Notes under the pieces: model-generated
What the model saw: only the letters and a program-made list of their open reading frames with translations
What the model was told of the DNA's origin: nothing
The model's database searches: none
Program-made: the position numbers and the translations under genes
From: CAYPNP01 sp964412195
GTDB taxonomy: Bacteria; Acidobacteriota; JAAYUB01
NCBI GenBank assembly: GCA_964412195.1
Contig: CAYPNP010000005.1
Location: 62,001-126,000 of the forward strand
Direction of reading: 5' to 3'
Length of the DNA: 64,000 nt
Shown: piece after piece, positions 54,890 to 63,278 of the stretch
How the letters are laid out: the number at the start of each line of letters is the position of its first letter
Position numbering within the stretch: the stretch's first letter is position 1

Positions 54890-55507
54890 ATGAAATACCC
54901 GAAGAGCAGCGGCCGGATCCTCACTGTCGGACACTCCAATCTTCCGCTGGAAAAATTCATCGCCCTCCTGGCCGCCCACGGGGTAGTCCGGCTGGTGGAC
55001 GTGCGCACGGTCCCGCGCTCCCGCCACAATCCCCAGTTCAACAAAGACACGCTTCCCGCAGAGTTGGCCCGCGCCGGCATCGCCTACACCCACTGCCCGG
55101 CCCTGGGCGGTCTGCGTCATCCTCGCAGGGATTCCATCAACACGGCCTGGCGCAACGCGTCCTTCCGGGGGTTCGCGGACTACATGCAGACCCGGGAATT
55201 CATCAAGGCCGTGGACGACTTGATGAAGCTGACGGAGGCGGGAACGCTGGCCATCATGTGTGCCGAGGCCGTCCCGTGGCGGTGCCACCGTTCGCTGATT
55301 GCCGACGCCCTGGCCGCCCGGAGAGTGGCGGTGGAGCACATCCTGAATCCCGGGCGGCGCGAGGCCCATCAACTCACCCCGTGGGCCCGGCTGGACGGCA
55401 GCCGCGTCACCTATCCCGGCTTGCCGATTTCCCCGGAGAGGGAAGACGCCGGCCCGGCGGGAGGAGAAGATGAAACTCCAGGAAAACGGGGCGAGGGCCT
55501 CCCTTAA
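54890..55507 (+). CDS. DUF488 family protein
   Basis: This 205-aa protein of the DUF488 family has TVGHSNLPLEKFI, DVRTVPRSRHNPQFN, LGGLR, WRNASFRGFADYMQT and IMCAEAVPWRCHRSLIADAL. The cysteine in CAEAVPWRCHR and basic residues are conserved; the function is unknown. GGAGG (54879-54883) precedes the ATG 54890. The 3' end overlaps the peroxiredoxin-like gene by 38 bp. Confidence 0.88.
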   Translation: MKYPKSSGRILTVGHSNLPLEKFIALLAAHGVVRLVDVRTVPRSRHNPQFNKDTLPAELARAGIAYTHCPALGGLRHPRRDSINTAWRNASFRGFADYMQTREFIKAVDDLMKLTEAGTLAIMCAEAVPWRCHRSLIADALAARRVAVEHILNPGRREAHQLTPWARLDGSRVTYPGLPISPEREDAGPAGGEDETPGKRGEGLP

Positions 55508-55955
55508 GATGATGCCCGATGTCTCCCTGTGGGCCGCGGACGGCAGCAGGGTGCGGATCTCCGATTATCACGGCCGATCCAACCTGGTCTTGCTCGTCCT
55601 GGGCGCGAACCGCCTGGACTGCCTGGAACCCCTGCTGGAAGACATCGCGGACCAGGCGGCTTACCGGGCGGAGAACGCCGAGGTCCTCCTGGCCGTCGCG
55701 GGCGACCCCGCGGAAGTCGGATTCGCCCGCGGCCGTCTGGAGCTGCCGTTTCCCGTGCTGGACGATCCAAGCGGGGAGGCCCTGCGACGGCTCGGTTTTC
55801 CCGGAGGCGGCAATCCAATGGAGGCGGCCGTCTGGGTGGCCGACCGGTTTGGGGAGGTCCGCTATGCCTGGCTGGATGGCGGGGGGCAACCCGCCCCCTC
55901 GTCGAAGGAGCTGCTGACCTGGCTGCGCTCCATCGAGTTGGAATGCCCGGAGTGA
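55470..55955 (+). CDS. Peroxiredoxin/AhpC-TSA-like protein with few cysteines
   Basis: This 161-aa thioredoxin-fold protein matches the alkyl hydroperoxide reductase/redoxin pattern (SDYHGRSNLVLLVLGANRLDC, PFPVLDDPSGEALRRLGF). Only C51, in the position of the peroxidatic region (LDCLEPLLED), and C159 near the end are present. The PxxxTxxC motif of true peroxiredoxins is altered. It may be a redox sensor or a degenerate relative. The start is inside the DUF488 gene, with GAGGAG 4 bp upstream, so the two are coupled. Confidence 0.75.
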   Translation: MKLQENGARASLKMMPDVSLWAADGSRVRISDYHGRSNLVLLVLGANRLDCLEPLLEDIADQAAYRAENAEVLLAVAGDPAEVGFARGRLELPFPVLDDPSGEALRRLGFPGGGNPMEAAVWVADRFGEVRYAWLDGGGQPAPSSKELLTWLRSIELECPE

Positions 55956-56163
55956 GGCGTCTCCGAGTGGCCGGTGTAGGTGACGCCGGAAACAAAGACG
56001 CATTCCATCCGTGGCCGTCCGGCCGGATTTCCGCTGGAGCGGGCCGCCCGCCGCGCCTGGCGGAGGGGGAGGGTATTCCCCGGGACGCGAATAGTCCCGT
56101 CCGCCCCCGTTTCCGGGAGACGGACGGGAGGGAAAGGCCGCCGCGAACGGCGGGCCCGCCGGA

Positions 56164-59100
56164 TCAACCGACCGGGATGGCCGGCACCGCACTGAGGAAC
56201 TGGAATCCCCAATCCCCGAACAGCTGGAATACGTAGATCCCGCCCGCCGTCGACTGGTTATCGACGGTCACGTAACCCCCGAAGATCTGGGTCAGGCCGG
56301 GCAGGAAATCGTTCAACAGTGCCACGGCCCGGGAGCGGGGCCCGATCGGCACGGTCCGGGTGGCCAGGGGCAATCCGGCTTGATCGAAGGCGGACACCTT
56401 GACGTACTGGGTGGAGGCCGTGGGATTCAGCACCGCCAGGCCGGTGTAGTAGTCCACGCTGCCCAGCAGGCCGTTGGCAATGTGCCCCAGCAGGTAATGA
56501 TCGCTGGGGGACGCCTGCAGCGGCAGGCTGGAAACGAAGGCCCCCGCCGCGGCGTCGCCGAAGGTGATGTGCCCGACGATCCCGCCTGCGCCCTGCGGAT
56601 TCAGGACCAGGTAGCCGGAGGTCGGCAGGGTGAGGGAGAAAAGGTCCGCCAGGTCGACGTCCGCCTTGCCCCGGCCCGGCAGGGAAAGGGTCGTCTGGGC
56701 CTGCGCGGCGCCGCTGTCGTTGTACAGGGTGACCAGCACATTGGCGCCGGAGTCCATGCTGTTCACAACCGTCAGGCGGGAGTACCAATGGATCCCGAAA
56801 TCGCCCACGGCCACGTGAGGCGAGTACAGGGGCCCGGACGCCTGGCCGGAAGGCAAAGCTTGCAGGCAGGCCAGGGAAGTCGGATCGCCGTACATCTCCA
56901 CGCCGAGGACCGGGCGGTCGGCGGACAGCTGGATGGAATCGGTGGAGACGGCCGAGGGGAAGTAGCCGGCCACGTCGATTTCCTGGCGGCTGCGGCCCCC
57001 CAGGAAGAGGTGGACGATGGACTGGATCCCTCCCTGGCGGCTGTATTGTGTCAACTGCAGCTGGGCCGAGTCCCGGGAGGGATTGATCAGCTCCAGCCGG
57101 GTGAAGTGACCGCCGCCCAGGTCCAGAGCGGGGAACGTCAGTTCCGGATAGGCATCCCGGATCTCCGGGATCTTGGCCCCGTCCAGGTAGGTCAGGTCGG
57201 CGCCGTTGTTGGCCAGCCAGATGCCGTGGCTGTCCGGCTGGCTGATGAATCCCCGCACCCACCGGTCCGGCTGGCCGGCGCCGGCGCCCAGGAGGTCCGG
57301 AAAGTATCGGGCGAACTGGCCGCCTGCCGGCACTGTCTGGGTGGTGCTGCCTTGCACGATCCCATGGTCGTCGTACAGCTCGAGGTTCAGCAGTTCCTGG
57401 TCGGCCGACAGGTTGACCACCGCGAAGGAGATGTTCTGGCTGCGCGGGAATTGGAGGATGTTGAAGTTCAGGCTCTGGATGGCCGCCACGCCGGTCCGCG
57501 AGCTGACGCCGCCCGCGGTGGTCCCGCCGGCCACCGACAGGATGCTGTCTTCGGGCAGCAGGACGTTGTTGAACGGATCGAGCAGCACGTCGGCCAGCGT
57601 GTTGATGGAATAGGAATACGCCAGCTGGCCGCCCGCGTCCGAGGTGCACAGCGCCAGTTTGGAATCGTCCGCGAAACCCACCATGACGTCGGGGCCGTTG
57701 AGCCCGTCGAAGTTCTCCGCCTTGAGGGCGGAGGGGGTTTTCTGGAAGAAGACCTTCTGCATGGCGTTTTTCGTGAACTGGCCGCCGGCCTGGGCCCTCA
57801 GGATCCCGATGGATTTGTCGACGGTGAACGCGACGGCCAGGTCCGTCCGGCCGTCCCGATCGAAGTCCCCGGTGTCGATACCGACTGGCTTCCCTCCGAT
57901 GCCGGCGACTTCGGCGACCGAGAAGACGCCGTGCGTGTCGTTCAGGAACACCGACACCGAGCCGGCCGTGCTGTTGGCCACGGCGATGTCCGGCGCGCCG
58001 TCGGCGTTGAAATCGCCGGTCCCGATGGCCACGGGATCGGCCCCGACCTGGTAGGTCTGGAATTGGGACAGGTCCGGGCCCAGGAGGACCCGCACCACGT
58101 TGGCGCCGCGGTCGGAATAGAGGTAGTCGATGCTCCCGTCCGCGTCGACGTCGAGGGCGGCGGAATCGGTGGGAGGCCCGGCCAGGGGGAGGTTCACCAC
58201 CGGGAACACCACGTCGGGCAGGGCTTTCATGATCCCCGTGAAGACATCCTCCCAGCGGACGACCGCGAGGCTGCCGCTGGCGTCGCCGATCAGGAAATCG
58301 GGGCGCGCGTCCCCCGTCATGTCGGCGATGGCCAGCGAACGCGGAGCCACGCCGGCGACCTCGATCCAGCCCAGGTCCTGCATGGAATTGTCCGGCCGCC
58401 CGAAAGCCCAATACAGCCGGTTCATGGAGCTGTCAATGCTGCAGCAGTCGTCCAACCCATCCCGGTCCAGGTCGGCCACCACCATCTTTGCGATATTGTG
58501 CCCGACGGCGGAAGTCACGGGCTGGACGGGTCCGGTCACATACGACAGCACGGTGAACAGGCTGACAGTGGAAGGACTGAAGAACGTGTTGGCCGGCTCC
58601 CCGGAGTTTTGCCAGAAGGCGTCGAAGGTTACCGGAAAGCCGTTGCCGTGGGCGCCGAAATCATAATTCCGGAGGTCGGCGTAGAAGAAGGACTGTTCCT
58701 GCGCGTCGATCCCTGCGCTCCCCCAGTTGCTCTGGGCGCTGGACGGCCAGACGTCTGCTCCGAGGCCGATGGCCACCGCCAGGAAATTTTGGGAGTTGAG
58801 CGGCGCCCAGCCCAGCGTGCTTTCGTTGACGCGGAGGAAGATCTCATGTTCGCCCGCCACATAGCGGTACAGCTGCACCGCCTGGATGCCCACCGTGGCG
58901 AGGGGCGAGGATCCGTTGACCGGTTTGGGATTGCCGAATCCATCCAGCCGGAACTCTCCGACCGCCAGGTCCTGGGCCGCCCAGTCGGGATGGACCGAAG
59001 GCCGCCCCAGCAAGGGGCCGTCGGCCAGCGTCTGGGTCAGGACGGCGCCCGGCGGCAGGGTGAGCCGGATGACGACCGGATCGAACGACGCCGCATCCGG

Positions 59101-59370
59101 GAAGGCGTCGGGTGAGATTCGCAGGACCAGATGGGAGGCCGGCAGGAGCTGGGACGGTGCATCGGCGGCGATGTCCCCGGTGCGGTTGGCATCATAGTAC
59201 ACCAGCACGCCGGAGGCTTGCCCCAGCATGGTGCCGATGGCCGCCAGCCCGATCAGGGCGGCAAGCCATCCTTTCCAGGATGACAGGGAGCCTGTTCTTC
59301 GACTGGGTGATCCCCCCTTGCTTCTAAAGCGCGCCGGACCGACCGGCGGCACGCGGTTCGATATCTTCAT
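56164..59370 (-). CDS. Large exported FG-GAP/VCBS repeat protein
   Basis: This 1068-aa protein has an N-terminal signal anchor (about 31-52, GWLAALIGLAAIGTMLGQASG). FG-GAP repeats of calcium-binding type (about 300-600) contain DLDRDGLDDC, DADGSIDYLYSD, DFNADGAPDIAVANS and DFDRDGRTDLAVAF. The rest is Ig-like and beta-rich. It resembles surface adhesion or propeller proteins. The C-terminus has no sorting motif seen. The start is supported by AGGAGG upstream of ATG 59370. Confidence 0.86.
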   Translation of the reverse strand: MKISNRVPPVGPARFRSKGGSPSRRTGSLSSWKGWLAALIGLAAIGTMLGQASGVLVYYDANRTGDIAADAPSQLLPASHLVLRISPDAFPDAASFDPVVIRLTLPPGAVLTQTLADGPLLGRPSVHPDWAAQDLAVGEFRLDGFGNPKPVNGSSPLATVGIQAVQLYRYVAGEHEIFLRVNESTLGWAPLNSQNFLAVAIGLGADVWPSSAQSNWGSAGIDAQEQSFFYADLRNYDFGAHGNGFPVTFDAFWQNSGEPANTFFSPSTVSLFTVLSYVTGPVQPVTSAVGHNIAKMVVADLDRDGLDDCCSIDSSMNRLYWAFGRPDNSMQDLGWIEVAGVAPRSLAIADMTGDARPDFLIGDASGSLAVVRWEDVFTGIMKALPDVVFPVVNLPLAGPPTDSAALDVDADGSIDYLYSDRGANVVRVLLGPDLSQFQTYQVGADPVAIGTGDFNADGAPDIAVANSTAGSVSVFLNDTHGVFSVAEVAGIGGKPVGIDTGDFDRDGRTDLAVAFTVDKSIGILRAQAGGQFTKNAMQKVFFQKTPSALKAENFDGLNGPDVMVGFADDSKLALCTSDAGGQLAYSYSINTLADVLLDPFNNVLLPEDSILSVAGGTTAGGVSSRTGVAAIQSLNFNILQFPRSQNISFAVVNLSADQELLNLELYDDHGIVQGSTTQTVPAGGQFARYFPDLLGAGAGQPDRWVRGFISQPDSHGIWLANNGADLTYLDGAKIPEIRDAYPELTFPALDLGGGHFTRLELINPSRDSAQLQLTQYSRQGGIQSIVHLFLGGRSRQEIDVAGYFPSAVSTDSIQLSADRPVLGVEMYGDPTSLACLQALPSGQASGPLYSPHVAVGDFGIHWYSRLTVVNSMDSGANVLVTLYNDSGAAQAQTTLSLPGRGKADVDLADLFSLTLPTSGYLVLNPQGAGGIVGHITFGDAAAGAFVSSLPLQASPSDHYLLGHIANGLLGSVDYYTGLAVLNPTASTQYVKVSAFDQAGLPLATRTVPIGPRSRAVALLNDFLPGLTQIFGGYVTVDNQSTAGGIYVFQLFGDWGFQFLSAVPAIPVG

Positions 59371-59622
59371 CGGTTCCTCCTGATGGCTGGCATGGGATCG
59401 GAAACATTCTTCCGAACACCGCTTCCCCGTTTACGAATGCAGAAAGATACGATGATGTCCGGCTCTTCCGCCCATCAGGAAAGAACGATATTACCCCTTG
59501 GATCACCGCCATCGACGAACGGATTCACGCCGGCATTACATTGGTCCGTGACTTCCGCAACCTTTCCCTCCCTGAATCCGTAAAGAGCACTTCGTGCCAA
59601 TCACTTTCAGGAGGAAATCTAC

Positions 59623-61542
59623 ATGCAAAGAAAGCCACGTGGAAACCGGATGGTTGCCTTCCTGTCCATATGCTTGATGGGAGCGGGGCTTCTCGCCGCA
59701 GCCAGCCCCCAGATCCCGGATTATTCCGAAACCCCGCGGGGCCAGGTGCCCGAGGCGTACAAGTGGCGCGTCGGGGACATCTATCCGGACCTGGCGGCTT
59801 GGACGGCGGAAAAGGACGCGCTCGTCAAGGAAACCGGCGAGCTGGGCGAGCGCTCCAAAGACTGGACCGGTTCCCCCGAGCGGATGTTCGCTTTGATGGA
59901 CTGGCTCAGCGGCATCCAGCAGCGGGCCATGCGCCTCATGGTGTATGCCAGCCTGCAGGCCGACGGTGATTTGGCCAACCCCCAGTACAAGAAGATGCAG
60001 GGCGAGCTGCGGATGCTCTTCGTCGGCTTCCAGTCCAAGCTCGGCTTCATGAATCCCGACGTCCTGAAGCTCGGCCAGGAGAAGATCGACGCCTACGTGA
60101 AGGCCGAACCGCTGCTGGCGCCGTACAAATTCGATCTTGAACAGATATTGAGGGAAAAGGATCACATCCTGCCCGCCGAGCAGCAGCGGCTCGTCTCCCT
60201 GACGGGCATGTTCAGCGGGGCGCCCAGCCAGGCGTCCACCATGCTCAATGACGTGGACATCCCCAATCCGGAAGTCACGCTGGCCGACGGGACCAAGGTG
60301 CGGCTCAACCAGGCCAACTACAGCAAGTACCGCGCCTCCGCCAACGTGGACGACCGGCGCATGGTCATGCAGGCGTACTGGAACAACCAAAAGCAGTTCA
60401 TCAACACCTTCGCGGTGCTCCTGGACGCCGCCATGAAGCAGCAGCTCTACCAGGCGCAGACCCACAACTATCCGGACTGCCTCACGGCCGCCCTATATGG
60501 GAACGACATCGATCCGAAGGTGTACCACAACCTGATCCAGACGGTCCACGAGAACCTGGGGCCGCTGCACCGGCTGATCCGGCTCCGCCAGCGGATGCTG
60601 GGACTGAAAGAGATGACCTACGGGGACGTGTACGCGTCGGCGGCCAAGTCGGTCGACCGGAAGTACACTTTCGATGAAGCCCAGACCCTCATAACAGCGG
60701 CCATGCAGCCGCTCGGGCCGGATTACGAGGCGGCCCTGCAGCAGGCGTTCGCCGAACGCTGGATCGACGTCTACCCGAACAAGGGCAAGCAGTCCGGCGC
60801 CTACTCCACTGGCGTGTACGGCGTCCATCCCTTCGTGAAGATGAACTACGACGGCTCGTACAGCAACGTCTCCACGCTGGCGCACGAACTGGGGCACGCC
60901 ATGCATTCCTACTTCTCGAACAAGACTCAGCCGTACCCGATGGCGCAATACCCCATCTTCCTGGCGGAGGTGGCCAGCACCTTCAACGAGAACATGCTCA
61001 TGCACCAGCTGTTGAAGAGCGAGCAGGATGACGCCCTGAAGCTCTTCCTCCTAGATGGCTACCTGGAGCGCATCCGGGGCACCCTCTACCGCCAGACGCT
61101 GTTCGCGGAGTTCGAGCTGGCCATGCACCAGCAGGCGGAGCAGGGCAAGACGCTGACCCCCGACTGGCTGAACCAGAAGTACCTCGATCTGACCCGGACG
61201 TACTACGGGCAAGACCAGGGCGTGATGCGGGTGGACGATTACATCCAGTGCGAGTGGTCGGGCATCCCCCATTTCTTCATGAACTACTACGTCTTCCAGT
61301 ACAGCACGGGGATCGTGGCGTCCATGGCCCTGTCGGACATGGTGCTGCGGGAGGGGCCGGCGGGGCAGGCCAGGTACCTCGCGTTCCTGAAGGCCGGCGG
61401 CAGCAAGTTCCCGCTGGACACGCTGCGGGACGCCGGCATCGACATGTCCAGCCCCGAGCCGGTCAAGGCCGCACTGCATCAGTTCGACGGCCTGGTGGGC
61501 GAGATGGAGGCCATCGTTGCCCGGCTGGAAGCCAGAAAGTAG
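59623..61542 (+). CDS. pepF: Oligoendopeptidase F, exported (M3B)
   Basis: This 639-aa M3B peptidase has a signal peptide (about 1-28) and the usual PepF N-terminal domain (KWRVGDIYPDLAAW). The catalytic zinc site is H421-E-L-G-H425 in TLAHELGHAMHSYFS. Downstream FLAEVASTFNEN supplies the third ligand glutamate. It cleaves short peptides, here probably in the periplasm. RBS CAGGAGG lies close before the ATG. Confidence 0.95.
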   Translation: MQRKPRGNRMVAFLSICLMGAGLLAAASPQIPDYSETPRGQVPEAYKWRVGDIYPDLAAWTAEKDALVKETGELGERSKDWTGSPERMFALMDWLSGIQQRAMRLMVYASLQADGDLANPQYKKMQGELRMLFVGFQSKLGFMNPDVLKLGQEKIDAYVKAEPLLAPYKFDLEQILREKDHILPAEQQRLVSLTGMFSGAPSQASTMLNDVDIPNPEVTLADGTKVRLNQANYSKYRASANVDDRRMVMQAYWNNQKQFINTFAVLLDAAMKQQLYQAQTHNYPDCLTAALYGNDIDPKVYHNLIQTVHENLGPLHRLIRLRQRMLGLKEMTYGDVYASAAKSVDRKYTFDEAQTLITAAMQPLGPDYEAALQQAFAERWIDVYPNKGKQSGAYSTGVYGVHPFVKMNYDGSYSNVSTLAHELGHAMHSYFSNKTQPYPMAQYPIFLAEVASTFNENMLMHQLLKSEQDDALKLFLLDGYLERIRGTLYRQTLFAEFELAMHQQAEQGKTLTPDWLNQKYLDLTRTYYGQDQGVMRVDDYIQCEWSGIPHFFMNYYVFQYSTGIVASMALSDMVLREGPAGQARYLAFLKAGGSKFPLDTLRDAGIDMSSPEPVKAALHQFDGLVGEMEAIVARLEARK

Positions 61543-61568
61543 ACAATTGCCGGAGCGGGATTCCGGAA

Positions 61569-61603
61569 GATTGCGGATTGTGAATTGCGGATTGCGAATT
61601 GAA
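61569..61603. repeat. Heptanucleotide tandem repeat GATTGCG-type, five units
   Basis: Five consecutive 7-bp units (GATTGCG, GATTGTG, AATTGCG, GATTGCG, AATTGAA) follow the pepF stop. A matching array in the same orientation lies at 63135-63169. Confidence 0.85.
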
Positions 61604-61759
61604 AATCCGCACTCCCAAAAAGAGTAGGAACAAGATAGAGCGCGGGCGTCTCGTCGTCGCAGAAACGTGCAGTCACTAAGCCAAGGACGGGACGACCGCA
61701 CTCCGGGGCAGACTCATGGAATAACAGTTGATCCGTCAGGATTTTTCCACGCTGCGACT

Positions 61760-62149
61760 TCATTTCCGGGACTGCAGCTCGTGGGCCAGATGGGCGACCA
61801 TCAGTTCCACCCGCTTGAGTTCGCGAGTGAGGGCGATCCGGTCGATCCTCATCCAATACCACAATTTACAACCGATAACGACCAGGACACAACCGAAGAG
61901 TCCGGCGCCCCAGCGGATCATGTCCGCGATCTCGAGGCTCCCCAAGAACTTCACTCCGCAAAGGACGGCTAATCCCAAGCCGGCCATCATGTTGGCCATC
62001 ATGATGACTCCAGTCCACCACATCCGGCCTCGGAACACCTCCGTGACGGCGTCCGGCAAGCTCGGTTCACCGGGAAAATCCAAGCCGTCCAGCCCTTCCG
62101 CGTGCAAGGCCTGCCGGATCAAATCATCCACGTTGGATTGTTTCGCCAT
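61760..62149 (-). CDS. DUF6768-like membrane protein, possible anti-sigma partner
   Basis: This 129-aa protein has a soluble N-terminal region (1-45), two transmembrane helices (about 47-68 and 78-100) and a basic C-terminal tail WYWMRIDRIALTRELKRVEL, matching the DUF6768 pattern by memory. ATG 62149 overlaps the ECF sigma 3' end by 26 bp, so translation is coupled. This position is typical of anti-sigma factors, though no zinc motif is visible. Confidence 0.75.
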   Translation of the reverse strand: MAKQSNVDDLIRQALHAEGLDGLDFPGEPSLPDAVTEVFRGRMWWTGVIMMANMMAGLGLAVLCGVKFLGSLEIADMIRWGAGLFGCVLVVIGCKLWYWMRIDRIALTRELKRVELMVAHLAHELQSRK

Positions 62150-62687
62150 TCTGCACCTCCAGTGCTTCCCGTATCCGTTCACGTGCCGCAAATAGCCGGG
62201 ACTTGACAGTACCGGCAGGAATATCGAGGATCGAAGCGATCTCGGACACGCTCAGGGACTCGCCGTAGAACTTCGCAACCAAGAATCGTTGGGCCGGATC
62301 GATGCGGCGGAGCACATCCTGCAACCTTTCGAGGTCATCCGATGGCTCGCGGGCAGGCATCGCGACTTGACCCGCTGACTCCAATCCATCCGTCCGCTTT
62401 CTCGCCAACTGCCGCCTTCGGATCCAGTCTGCACACCGTCGGCTGACGATACGGAAGGCCCACGCACCAAAGCAGGCAGGATCTTTCAGGCGGCGCAATC
62501 CATGTGCGATGGCCATCCAGGATTCCTGAACCGCCTCCCGGGCGCCCTCCAGGTCTGCTGTCAATCGCATGGCGTATCGCAGAAGTCGGGAGTGCCATCG
62601 GAGCGCCAGTCGTTCGAATGCTTCGGCACTACCTGCTTGGGCGGTCAGCACCAGAATTTCATCCGTCACCTGTTCGCGGGTTCGCAT
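62124..62687 (-). CDS. ECF-type RNA polymerase sigma factor
   Basis: This 187-aa protein has region 2 (about 25-95, AREAVQESWMAIAHGLRRLK) and region 4 (about 125-185, LSVSEIASILDIPAGTVKSRLFAARERI). It has no extended C-terminal domain. It probably directs a stress or envelope regulon under control of the overlapping membrane protein. A 13-bp palindrome lies 35 bp upstream. Confidence 0.93.
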   Translation of the reverse strand: MRTREQVTDEILVLTAQAGSAEAFERLALRWHSRLLRYAMRLTADLEGAREAVQESWMAIAHGLRRLKDPACFGAWAFRIVSRRCADWIRRRQLARKRTDGLESAGQVAMPAREPSDDLERLQDVLRRIDPAQRFLVAKFYGESLSVSEIASILDIPAGTVKSRLFAARERIREALEVQNGETIQRG

Positions 62688-62721
62688 CTTCGCCTCACAT
62701 ACATACAGTCCACTTTAAGGC

Positions 62722-62734
62722 CTGAACGGTTCAG
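62722..62734. promoter_or_regulatory. Palindrome upstream of the ECF sigma gene
   Basis: CTGAAC (62722-62727) and GTTCAG (62729-62734) flank one base, giving a perfect 13-bp palindrome 35 bp before the sigma start. It could be an operator or part of an autoregulated promoter. Confidence 0.35.
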
Positions 62735-62788
62735 CAGGAGACAAGCTGCTGGGTTGAGACGATCTCCGACTTCGCCCCGGGTGTGGAA

Positions 62789-63115
62789 TCAGCGGGGTAT
62801 CTTGATCTTCTTGATGAGTTGGTAGATCCCCTGGCCGATGAGGGCGATGAAGACTCCGTAGATGTACCAGGGCAGGTTCCGGCCGAACAGCAGTACGTAC
62901 AGATAGGGCACGGACGTCGCCGCCAGGAAGACCGAGCTCCACAGGGCCACCCGGCCCTTTTCCTTTTTGGCGACGGCGCGCACCAGGCGGTAGATGGAAT
63001 AGTAGAAGAACGGCGCGCAGGCAACCATCAGTCCCAGGAACACGGCGGGATTCACGCCGTACTGCTGCCGGGCGGACGCCATCTGCTCCTGGATCCAGGC
63101 GAGGAGGCTGCTCAT
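62789..63115 (-). CDS. Small membrane protein of unknown function
   Basis: This 108-aa protein has three predicted transmembrane helices (about 23-45, 56-75 and 80-100). A short N-terminal amphipathic part and a C-terminal basic KKIKIPR tail flank them. No family is recognised. It lies 101 bp upstream of the sigma gene on the same strand, between the sigma gene and the second heptad repeat. Confidence 0.7.
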   Translation of the reverse strand: MSSLLAWIQEQMASARQQYGVNPAVFLGLMVACAPFFYYSIYRLVRAVAKKEKGRVALWSSVFLAATSVPYLYVLLFGRNLPWYIYGVFIALIGQGIYQLIKKIKIPR

Positions 63116-63134
63116 GAGACTCCCCAGCCGGACA

Positions 63135-63169
63135 GATTGCGGATTGCGGATTGCGAATTGCGGATTTGG
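63135..63169. repeat. Heptanucleotide tandem repeat, second array
   Basis: Three GATTGCG units (63135-63155), AATTGCG and GATTTGG follow one another. It matches the array at 61569-61603, 1.5 kb away, in sequence and orientation. Confidence 0.85.
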
Positions 63170-63278
63170 GATCCCGGATCATCCCGACATGGCTTTGGCA
63201 GCTTGGTCATGAGCTTCGAACATCCACTCTCGCAAACAGTTGGGACTTCGCCATTATAGAGATGCGTTCCATTCGTCT

